From assembly GCA_032158295.1 (NCBI GenBank), contig CM063247.1:13175315-13239314 (forward strand): a DNA stretch of 64,000 nt, given 5' to 3'. A program made the translations under genes and the position numbers. Of the stretch, positions 14,462-24,161 are shown piece after piece. The notes under the pieces are model-generated. The model saw nothing but the letters and a program-made list of their open reading frames with translations, ran no database searches and was not told the DNA's origin. Position 1 is the stretch's first letter, and every line of letters starts with the position of its first letter. Source of the DNA: Pycnopodia helianthoides (taxonomy: Eukaryota; Echinodermata; Asteroidea; Forcipulatida; Asteriidae).

Positions 14462-15074
14462 ATTGTTGTTTAAACAAAAAAGGGTTCGGTGTAGACATTA
14501 GCAGAGCTGATGAAAAGTAACGAGAAAACAAATGCAGTTAATTGTTTTTCTAAAGAATTTTATTTTTGAAACAAGAAACTTTGATCAAACTCAATTTGAA
14601 AACGGCAGAAGTCTTAACGACGCAATTTCTTATCTAGACAACGATATTTATAAGTCTATGCTAAGTTTTACTTTTTTTGAACTCGCATCAGGTTATCAGC
14701 AAAAACAGATTCTTTTTAAAAACTGTTGAAGGTAACTACGTTAAAACTCTTTTAATTGGAAGGCCCAGGGGTCAAAGTTTATTTTATACAAAAAGAACAT
14801 GTCTAAATTCCAGATCAAATTGCTAGCAGACTTCAAAGCGATGCCCGGGAATGTATATTTTCACTTCAACTTCTGGTAATTTCAAGTAAAGGTCACACAA
14901 TTTGTTTTCACATGATTTGTTTAGACATCGATCGTTTATTTAATGTTGTGACGTTATCGATGACGTTTTTTATCCCCCAAAATCAATTGTGGTGCTTCTG
15001 CATACACACCAAGATCTACGTACGTGGTAAGTTTCAAGTTTTAACCCATTCTGGTAAATGAGACATGAACCTAT
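14462..15074. other. Intergenic, no gene recognised
   Basis: AT-rich. It contains weak matches to the modular repeat family (AAAGGTCACAC, ATCGATGACG). A 65-codon open frame at 14532-14729 has no recognisable feature. Confidence 0.4.
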
Positions 15075-15432
15075 AAAGGAACATTACAGAATCGGTAAGA
15101 AAAAAACTTGTAAAATATACTTTTTGATCACAGATTTACATAAAACTTACACGGTCTAATGATGATGATAGTAGAAAACATCCCTTGAAATGAATAAACT
15201 AGTTTTCCGATTGGAGTTTATCGCTCAGTGAGCGTTTTTTGTTCATTTGTTGAATCTATATGATTTCATGCAAATGTGTAATCGGTTTTTCAATATTTTC
15301 TCGTGACCCAGATGGCCGATCGATCTCAAACTTCTACAGGTTTGTCAGTTTATGTATATGGTGGATTACATAAAGTGCTTACACTGCAAGCAACTGTTTA
15401 GTTAGCAAAAACCAATTCTGTGATGTTCCTTT
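15075..15432. mobile_element. MITE-like element, TIR AAAGGAACATTACAGAAT
   Basis: 358 bp with inverted ends (AAAGGAACATTACAGAAT / ATTCTGTGATGTTCCTTT). The same element occurs in reverse orientation at 39774-40163, with strong similarity throughout, including CGCTCAGTGAGCG. No ORF. Confidence 0.85.
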
Positions 15433-16950
15433 AAGTTGTTAAATTTTAGCTTCCGGTTTGGCCCAGAAGCAAAGTTCAGCACAAGATTTGTAAAATACGC
15501 CAAGAAGTTTTATATGGTGTTTTTGTTTAAGTATGAACATTTTACTTCCGGTTTTGACCAGAAGTAAAGGTCAAATGGGGTCGCACCCTAAACAAAAGAT
15601 TTGTATAGTCGTTTAGGGCTTTCAGATTATATAATGATTATTTATGTACCACGTCTGGTTAATAAGATGTACTTTTAGAAACAATAACTTCAGTGTCCGG
15701 TTTAGACTGGGAGTGAAGGTCGTATGGGGTCACACTCTGTGTTAGATTAAACAAAAAAAACAAAAACAAAAAAAACGAGCTAAGATATTGTCAGTATCAT
15801 TATTTTATGGTTCTCTAGATATCATGAGGTTTCTAATATTTCCCGTTACTTTCAACCTTCAATGATATTACGTCACCGATGACGTCATCGTCCCGGAAAA
15901 GTTGAGGTTTTGTCTACACACTAAGGTATAAGCATTATTAAAGTCATAAGACATTCATTTTTTGCGAAATCTTGAAGAGAAGGTTTGATGGTTTAATTCG
16001 TCACCTGATGACGTCAAACTGAAAAAGGTGTTTTTCGAACTAACACATTTTAGAAGGTATACGATGGTATGTGCTTTATCCCCTTCTCATGCCTTTTAAT
16101 GATACCCATTCATGCACAGATTGATTTGGCATATACTAAACAAAGTACGCATTTCATAGTAATTTCATAGACTCGAGTAAGTCCCAAAATCATATAGGGC
16201 CCCAACCGTGCACGAACCATACAAAAGATCAAACATCAACCAGCAGGTGACTGGATACAGTCTATGAAACACTACATTTTACCTACCTTGCCAATATTTG
16301 CAAAGTAAATGTTAATTATAGTGGTACCTTGACTACTTTTATTGGACCCGTTAATTTCTCATTTAACTTTTCAAACAATTTATGTAATTTCAGAAATTAA
16401 CATTTAACTTATTTTGAAAATTATGTATTTTTTGACCAGCAAAACATTTACACTATATATTAGCGCCATGTGTTTTGTACACATATAGCAAACGCGCAAA
16501 GAAATTATGTTATGATGACATGACTGTGAATCATTTGCCGAAACCTACATCTTCAATATAAAACGAGTCTATAACTGAAGCATATTTTGAGAATCGGATG
16601 CATACTTCTTTAGATATGATGGAAACGAGATTGACTAAATAAATATTCACACCGCTGTCACGTGAATAACTAACTAAGAATTTTAATCTACAGACATTTA
16701 AAAAATAATTCAAGGCATAAACTTTAATATGGTTTATGAACTTTCTACTTCTGATAATTCTAAGAGGGGCATATGACATATGAAAGGGTCACATGTTAAG
16801 TCAATAGGGTTTGGGAAAAGAAAGAACAAAAATAATAACTAGACCTATTGTGATTGTAATTAACAATCACAGAGCTGAAGTATAAGAAATGATTCTTTGT
16901 TTTGTGTAATGAAATTTAATTTAAATTGGCAGCAGCAGTATACAATTATG
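15433..16950. repeat. Degenerate modular repeats and unrecognised AT-rich sequence
   Basis: 15440-16060 has three decayed copies of the TTCCGG-to-AAGGTCA unit (about 15448, 15542, 15691) and TGACGTCA sites at about 15880 and 16010. 16060-16950 holds nothing I recognise; an 82-codon minus-strand frame at 16531-16779 has no known motif. Confidence 0.55.
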
Positions 16951-16954
16951 ATTA

Positions 16955-17590
16955 ACTTGAACTTCCTGTTAGGACCGGAAGAAAAGGTCAACGTGGGGTC
17001 TCGTTTTTGAATAAAATATTTCATGTGCTGTAAGCTACAGGACGGTTACTATTATGTCTTCATGGCAGTTGTTTCAGAAAAAAAAAGATTGTTTGATTAG
17101 TTTTGAGTTTTCTGTCTGGACCGGAAGTAAAGGTCAAAGTGGGGTCGTCGTTTACATGAAATGTCACACGTTGTAAGCTACAAGACAAAACAAACATTAC
17201 AACTTTAGGACAAGTGGTTCAGGATATATGAATGGTTTCATTTTGAGCTTCCTGTTTGGAACGAAAGGAAAGGTCAAAGTAGGGTCATCTCTTAAAATAA
17301 AATGTCGCAAGTGTTGTAAGCTACAAGACAGGACAAACATTACGACTTTATGACATAATGTTAAGGAGATATGATTTTGTTAATTTTTAAACTTTCCTGT
17401 TTGAACCGGAAGTAAAGGTCAAAGTGGGGTCACCCTCTACATAAAATGTTGTAAGTGATATAAGCTACAAGACAACACAAACATTACGACATTGTGACAT
17501 ATAGTTTAGGAGATATAATTTGTTAAAGGAATAAGCTTTGATTTACCGTTATTTGACACCTGATGACGTCATACTGAGTTTTGTTTCCAA
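16955..17590 (+). repeat. Four-copy tandem repeat, about 142-bp period, followed by a TGACGTCA site
   Basis: Units start near 16962, 17108, 17249 and 17391. Each has TTCCTGTTTGGACCGGAAGT-like sequence, AAGGTCAAAGTGGGGTC, then GTAAGCTACAAGAC. The block ends with CCTGATGACGTCATACT at about 17560. This is the modular family described for 41470-44930. Confidence 0.85.
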
Positions 17591-18000
17591 CAAATTTTGT
17601 AAGGAACGAGATGTTATATAACTCATCCCAATCTAATGCCTTTAAAAAAATATAGAACATACCGTAGAAATTGCAAACACTGGTCATGCACACATCGATT
17701 AGGCTTTACACTAACCATGTGGTTTTCAGGCGAATGGGCCCCCAGCACTAACACATCTGCCACACCCGCAGCATCGTCCAAAAACACAGGCGGTCTGTTT
17801 TTGAATAAGGAACTCGGCGGCGACACATAATGCTGAGAGCAAGCACAATGTTAACTCCGACACTTTGCCGTGGTTGCGCAACACAGAGTTTGAGCCAATT
17901 ACAATGTACACGTTAATTATCGTGAAACTACACTTTTTTTGATTATTTATAATGGCCTAGTTAAATAGTATCCCATAAGTAGATCATCGAAAAAAGTTTG
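17591..18000 (+). repeat. Tail segment of the modular repeat family
   Basis: Similar to 38615-38910 and 43490-43760: shared GGTCATGCACA, TTGCGCAACACAGAGTTTGAGC and AATGGCCTAG. Overlapping 60-67-codon frames on both strands (17623-17911) are by-products. Confidence 0.7.
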
Positions 18001-18104
18001 ATGATCGGACGTATACTTTTTGAGATAAAGCGCAATCATAATAACAATACAAATCTCGACAGAAACAACAAATGTTCTGACTTTGGAACAGCTAATACGT
18101 TTTC

Positions 18105-18345
18105 AGCTGATGGCCAAACACCTACAAAAAACGCAACAGCTGAATTCGGTTGTACCAACCAAAATTAAGGTTAATGTGTATACATGCTGAACATTTTGCA
18201 TGATTTTTCACTATTTTCTAATGGCCGAAAACCTGAAAAAAAAACGCAACAGCTGACTTCGGTTGTTTAAAAAAAAATTATTAAAGGAAAATGTGTTAAC
18301 ACATGCTGAAAATTGTGCATGGTTTTTCACTATTTTCTCCCGACT
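18105..18345 (+). repeat. Two-copy direct repeat of about 115 bp
   Basis: ACGCAACAGCTGA...TTCGGTTGT and CACTATTTTCT occur twice, with spacing 113-118 bp. Confidence 0.75.
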
Positions 18346-19995
18346 CAACGGATTAAGCAAAAATTTCCACAGGTTTATTTCCTGTGATCACACAAAACAT
18401 AAACAATGTATGCGACTATTTTGTCAGCTGTACCAACTCTATATATTACTAAAACAGTGTATATTTTCCAGAGACATGGGGGCAGCAACTGCAAAAGCCC
18501 TATCCCCCATGATTTTTTAGATATGGGTTCACACAGAGACCAACATGACAGTCAAATTAATGAATCATTCAATAAACTGAAGAAAAACCGTGCAAGTTAA
18601 TATTGTTTTGATAACGACACAACAACATTTATTGAAAAATATTTTTCTCTACAAAAATCACATTTCAATTTAAACAGTACCATAACCCTTTGGGTGTAAT
18701 AAAGCATTTTTTTTAAAGTACTATTTTGGGAGTTAAGTTAAGTAACTGAAACTTGTGATAATTTCATTCAAAATTCCATAACCAGCCACAGAATCAGGAA
18801 AAGAAAAAATCAACAGCATTTTTAGCTAGCCCTTTAGGGGCAGACTCAATGTTAGTTGTGGCAAATCCCGGGTGTTCTCAAACAGCTGCCGTGACTGAAA
18901 TTGCGTAAGCAGTCGAAAGATATCATACAGCTGCTTAGGAAGACAATGCTACTTAAAACAAATTCTGCTTAGCAAAAATATGCAGGATACCAGTAGCAAA
19001 AGGTACATAATGTCATGGTCTTTTGACTGGTAACCTATTTCTGGTAGGCACAATTGGTCCAAATTGATATATCTGCTGCCACCTAGCGTCTTCAAAATAA
19101 TGTAAACACGATACCGACTATAAATGTTACACTAAGATGTAAGCTTGAAATACAGTTACCTTGCACATCCACATTTACAAAAAATATTCCGTTTTAGATA
19201 ATTTATATTAATTAATGGAACAAAATGTTGAATACATAAAACAAAACATTGATTTCTGAAATAAACTCTTTTTATTAACTAACTTATTTATAACAAAAAC
19301 TAAGTAATTTCCCATTCTTGTCGGAAAAATGACGCCTCGGATGGACTTCGAACCATTTTCTGCTCTTGAGTGCAGTAGGTCGTTGGTACGAACACATACC
19401 GAGATGCACATAGAACTGCTCCGCAGAAATTGGAAAGCACTGAACATCTACCGAACCTCAAAAACCAAGGGTTAAAAGCCCACGGAAAAAAACAAAAGTG
19501 GCGTTATGGGATGATTGTATGCGAGTTGTACCTTAATCCCAATAAAAAGAAAAGGTGCACACAAGCAGCAGCGGTAGTTTTAGGAACACTGCTGGTGCTC
19601 TACCTTATCTTGATGTAAAGAGAGTAACAACATAATACGAGTAACAGCAGTATCGACAACATCACTTTTGCTTTACATTTATGTCGTTCAAAGAAAGAGT
19701 ACATGTATAACCACATCAGTCTAACAATCATTTTACAGAAATTGCTACTGCTGTACCTTATTTTCATTCATAGAGAGGAAGCCTACACCAGATGCAGTAG
19801 TTTCGCAAGCATTAACAATTTATTTCCTTCTGTATGTTAAACGCCAAGTGAGTTATCGAGTTTGGGATACACATTCAGATTCCTGCATCGAAAACAAAGG
19901 TACACTATCCCTCCACCAATCATTGGCATCAATTCGTAGCAGAAATATTTCACCATTGGCATCGTCAATGACAAATATGTAGGTATTGCAAACTA
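18346..19995. other. Intergenic, no gene recognised
   Basis: About 18840-19070 resembles the GAGCTGCTTAAG TIR family only weakly (CAGCTGCTTAGG, GACTGGTAACCTATTTCTGG). A tRNA B-box-like GGTTCGAAGTCC lies on the minus strand near 19350, without a convincing A box. Short open frames have no domain. Confidence 0.4.
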
Positions 19996-20459
19996 AAGCC
20001 CTTTTCACACTGCATCTCTTATCCCCTTGGAATACAGCCCCGGGTTTTTTTGTTTGTTTTTTACCCTACGGTTACCCCGGCGTACTTTCACACTTTCCCC
20101 GCCTGCGATTTTTTTTTTTTTTTTTTTTTTTTTTTTGCAGCATACTTCGTCAATACAGTCAACAGTTAAGAGATAGGCTGTTCTTCCCTATCCCTTAACT
20201 GTTGACTCCATAGCCGATGTGTGCTGCAGAAAGTAAATTTGCTCCCCGCCTAGGTCCCTATTCCACGGTGTTCCTGTTGCATGTTTCAAGAATACCCCTG
20301 GGTTTTACTGCTTACCCCTACTCCGGAGCAGGGATGGCTATTCCCCGGGATATGCCCACTTGCCGGGGCAGACATGGGGTAAAGCGATCATAGTGTTAAA
20401 GGCCGACCGTTATTCCACGGGGTTGCCCACGGGGATTAGAGTAGTATGAAAAGGGCTTA
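19996..20459. mobile_element. MITE-like element, TIR AAGCCCTTTTCACACT
   Basis: 464 bp. The ends are inverted over about 30 bp (AAGCCCTTTTCACACTGC at left; AGTATGAAAAGGGCTT at right) and the interior is rich in CCCGG/CCCCGG. A second hairpin (20158-20207) next to a T-run is nested inside. No ORF. Confidence 0.8.
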
Positions 20460-21272
20460 ACTGAAATAATAAGTTCTACTTTTGTGCACATATTGCACAT
20501 TTCTTCAGATTGAGTGGTATATGTCGAGTCAACGTCAAAGGGATTCTGCAAGTATTGACTCAACTCACCTGACGTCATCACCCATGGTAAACCTTGGCTA
20601 CACAATTTTTGGGGTCAGATTTCCCGCGTGTTAGCATAATGCAAGAACCCAGCGTATGATACAGGGCAATTTGGCTAGTATCCTATTTGGCTGCTAAACA
20701 AGTATTTTCTGTTTTCAGCACAATAATTCGGATACTTTTTAAGAGCAGCTTTAAGAAAAGAGGACCATTCTCTCAACATAAGCGAATTATATAATCTAGT
20801 CTGTGTGTAAAGTGACAATTAATCACCTTTATTGACTCAGTCAGAATCACCAACAATCTTATAAAAGGCGCGTTACACATGACTGAAGCTCGACACCGTT
20901 GTAGCAGCGTCCACCGTAAATGAACTTCTCGGCTGCGAGTAAGGATGACTAGTCTCCTAAGTGTCTTTTCACTCAACATTTTTCATATTTCAGACAAATT
21001 CCAATACTTAATAAACTCATCTGTTCAAATAACCATTAACACCAATTAACAAAGTTAAAAGAATAAAACGATTTAATTTCTTAATACACATTTTACTTTG
21101 TAATTTACCTTCAAATTCCTCTGCACTATACAGACCCATTTCATGGTAGATTCTAACAGTTTAGGACTTAGAGCCCGGATAAAACTAACATAATCAACAA
21201 ATATTTACACCTGTATACTACTATGCGTATATCACAACGACTTGACATGGTAAATGCGCAAAGCCTTCTCGT
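20460..21272. other. Intergenic, no gene recognised
   Basis: Contains one CCTGACGTCATCACCC site near 20570. Minus-strand open frames of 68-69 codons show no known motif. Confidence 0.35.
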
Positions 21273-21554
21273 CAGTGGCGTAGCCAGAACGGGGGGGGGG
21301 GGGGGGGAGAATGAGGCATCCCATTCAGAATACTTTTTCCCAATGTGAATGGTTCGGTACAGCAAAATGTCCTCCCCAACATAAACAAACAACATTTGTT
21401 TTTTAATAAAAACATATAAAATAAAAAGAATATAAATAAATGTATAAGCAATCAAACTTAAAAATAATAAAAAAAAAATGTAAAATAAGTTTAATTAATT
21501 ATTTCAAAAATAATAATGTCTCCGCCCCCAGTAAAACGTCTGGTTACGCCACTG
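21273..21554. mobile_element. hAT-type MITE with 8-bp target-site duplication
   Basis: Inverted ends CAGTGGCGTAGCCAG at left and CTGGTTACGCCACTG at right. Flanking 8-mers are CTTCTCGT and ATTCTCGT (7 of 8 identical), the size expected for hAT transposition. An internal G-run (about 21291-21308) and AT-rich core; no transposase. Confidence 0.88.
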
Positions 21555-23063
21555 ATTCTCGTCATCCGCTTCGCTGCAGCTGATGGTGCCAAAAATAGGC
21601 AAGGAAATAAGTCCAAAGCAAAAACATTATTTATTTATGCAAACCGTACAGAGTCCCATTGTTGTATTCCTGTAGAGAATTCGTTTGTTCTTTCCTCTGT
21701 CCCTGTACTTAAAGAAGCTAGGTCTAAAGTGTTACTTTCATAGATAAGAGAAAGTTAGCTTTGTCCTAAGGCATTGCACGAAACAAATAATAAATCCGCC
21801 ATTGATAAGTGGTTGTTAAGTTAAACAACTAAAAATTAGTTTAAAAAAATGTGATTCGCGAAAATCGGGCCATGCAACCTCAACATGCTCCCATGGACTT
21901 TGTCCTCATGGAACATCCCTCTCTTTAGAATTCCCGTGGAGAACTTTTGTTCACATTGTCTTTGGTCTCCAAACTTGTTGTTTTTAACGGGGGCGTAACA
22001 TTAATATCTTACGTGACTGGTGAGATATACATTAATCATATTCAACCGGCACGTGCATGCGTAGTTAAACTGTTTCAAGAGTACATTATGAGTACACCAA
22101 GCAATGGACCATTGGACCATCAAATGTCGACACCTCATCTGACTTACAAAGCATACCATTTGCCTGCCGAGTCCTGTGTGGAACAAAATCCAAGAGAATC
22201 ACAAGTGGGAACCGAGCCCACGACCATTAATTTTAAAGAGCAGATACCCAGTGATTTTATCTGTCATAACATTTTTACAAACGTTTTATGGTATAGCAAT
22301 GTACAATAACGACTGTCTTTGGTAGAATTTAGAAAAGGCACAACGTTCAGTTTACATGTGTGGCGAAATTTAAGTCCGTTATTTGAAAGATCTTATTGAA
22401 GCCACTGTTGGCCCTGAACTCGTTGTGCGTCCGTTGACCGTCCGTTGACTTGCAAACCACGTCTGAAACAAGCAACTTTGCCTACGGCTAGGGCTGTTTC
22501 GACAGCGTTGAAGTATTTAAAAGTGCACAGCCACAATCATAGGTACACATTTTTTTGTATGACAAACAGTTCAAAAACCAGTGATGTATCAGTTATTTCA
22601 ATGTTGTTTGTACATTAATTAACCAGCGCTGTGTGAATGAAGAGAAGAAAGTACTCGAGTTTGTCGAATACATCGTTACAGAATAAGCCTTTTCAGCGAC
22701 CTAGTAGTAGAGCTGCTATCGGCCTCCAAATCGTCAGTCGGACTTCAGTACGTACACTTGTATAGCGAGGATGTAAGAGTACTATTTGACCCTGTGATCT
22801 ACTGATACCTCTGTTCATAACTCGCAACCTTATTACTCAACATTATAATGAACTTACCAGAACACAACACATTTAATGGCCTAATTATTCTTCTATTTGC
22901 TATTTTGTCATGCCAGTTGCACCGGGAGTTCTCCCATCAGACATTTTTGTCGATTGAAGACGCTACCATTTTACCTAAGAATTAGGTGTTTGAAATTTCA
23001 AGAAATAGGCAACTAGAGTTGGAGATTTCCAGTTCAATGGACTAGGAATTGAGGGGTACACTT
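21555..23063. other. Intergenic, dispersed repeat remnants, no gene recognised
   Basis: 21645-21715 and 21885-21975 resemble parts of 38160-38335 (TTTGTCC, GTGGAGAAC, CTTTGGTCTCC). A 120-codon plus-strand frame (21947-22309) begins inside such a remnant and has no recognisable domain, so I do not call it a gene. Confidence 0.4.
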
Positions 23064-23084
23064 CACACACACACACACACACAA
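23064..23084 (+). repeat. CA microsatellite
   Basis: About ten CA units. Confidence 0.9.
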
Positions 23085-23244
23085 GTGTGTAATAACCTCA
23101 AATCGTGGACCCTCCTTTGTTCAACACTTTGTCCTGACAAACGTGGACCCCATTGTTTTCCTTTGTGATAACAAACGTGGACCTATAGTCCCTTTTGTTG
23201 TAAGTCCTCGGTTTGAATGTCACTACAAACTCACACATATACAC

Positions 23245-23425
23245 CCGGATTAGAGGTAGGATTGGCTTAGTGGTATCTTACCTCGCACTCCACCTCTGGG
23301 ACCCCGGTTCGAATCCCGCCAGGCACTATGTGGATTTGGTTTTTAGTCCCTACCTGATTGCGCGGGTTTTCCCTGGACTAATTCTCTGGGGTTTTTCCCC
23401 CAAACCTAAAACTGAAAACCTTCTT
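23245..23425 (+). mobile_element. tRNA-derived SINE
   Basis: A box TTGGCTTAGTGGTA (about 23262), perfect B box GGTTCGAATCC (about 23307), then a body with GATTGCGCGGGTTTTCCC and a pyrimidine/GTTTG tail. It is a different family from the array SINE. The 82-codon frame through it is not a gene. Confidence 0.78.
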
Positions 23426-23993
23426 GTTTGTTTGTCTTCTCTCTATTGGGTTCTTGGCTAGTAAAGTGATTAATTAGTTTGCTTTTCCGAGAGTCCTTAG
23501 CTTCACAACCAGGATAAATAAATGGAACAAATGAGACACAAGAAATAAAGAAATGCAATCGTTTTGCCATCCATCTCCTTATGTTTATCAAAAAAGAAAA
23601 CAGAAAAGCAATGGAGAAGCATGAACTTTATGACTGCATCGACCTTTCAAAATGGTAAAAAGATGTGGCACAGAAAAGGTTACTGTTCAGGACCTAAAGC
23701 TCCAAATGATTTTATGGCCTTCATCCAACGATTAAACCACTGCCCTCATTTACTCTCTAGATATTGTTTTAGATAATGGTGCTATCATTGATAAAGCAGC
23801 TTACACAAGTCCCTATTTTCTGGGAAGACAGGGGTTCAAGTTGGACCTATGGTTTAAGATAATTTGTATCTGAACTGAACACAACCACCAAAGTGCCACA
23901 TCTCTGTGTTTTAGACATTGCAGCCGATCTAAGTCGGTCAGTTTTTGGCACACCGGCATTTTGAGTTATCCGCTAAGCTGGGAAAGTCCATCG
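23426..23993 (-). other. Probable 3' UTR / downstream flank of the sialyltransferase gene
   Basis: The sequence directly after the stop (leftwards) has no splice sites or ORF of note. CATAAA variants on the minus strand near 23711 and 23628 are possible weak poly-A signals; no AATAAA. Confidence 0.3.
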
Positions 23994-24161
23994 TCAATTC
24001 CTTATGTACAGGTTGATTACACCCAGCTCGTGTAGACGTTTCCACAAGATGTTCTCTGCATTGTTGTCGTGATTGGCATAGTTAACATGGCGACTATAGT
24101 GATTGTCGTAGTAGTGCTCCGAGAATTTGGCGTAGCTTCCACCAAAACCGTACACATTGAC
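23994..24161 (-). CDS. ST6GALNAC2-like: Sialyltransferase last coding exon 9 (motifs III and VS, stop)
   Basis: Residues 385-439 and a TGA stop at 23996-23994. It begins VNVYGFGG (end of motif S), then FSEHYYD (motif III, HYYD at 400-403) and NHDNNAENILWKRLHELG (motif VS, H415 and E420; H415 is the expected catalytic base). It ends INLYIRN, the usual short C terminus for ST6GALNAC1/2. Acceptor TCTGCACAG. The 3' UTR must extend leftwards from 23993; its end is not identified. Confidence 0.93.
   Translation of the reverse strand, partial: VNVYGFGGSYAKFSEHYYDNHYSRHVNYANHDNNAENILWKRLHELGVINLYIRN

Noticed and set aside
17623..17911. Three overlapping open frames on both strands
   Set aside because: They lie in the tail segment of the modular repeat family, whose other copies (38.6 and 43.5 kb) do not keep the frames.
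19320..19400. tRNA or SINE on the minus strand near a GGTTCGAAGTCC motif
   Set aside because: No A box at a suitable distance; single motif only.
21947..22309. 120-codon plus-strand open frame
   Set aside because: Begins in a dispersed repeat remnant, no recognised motif, no convincing splice context.
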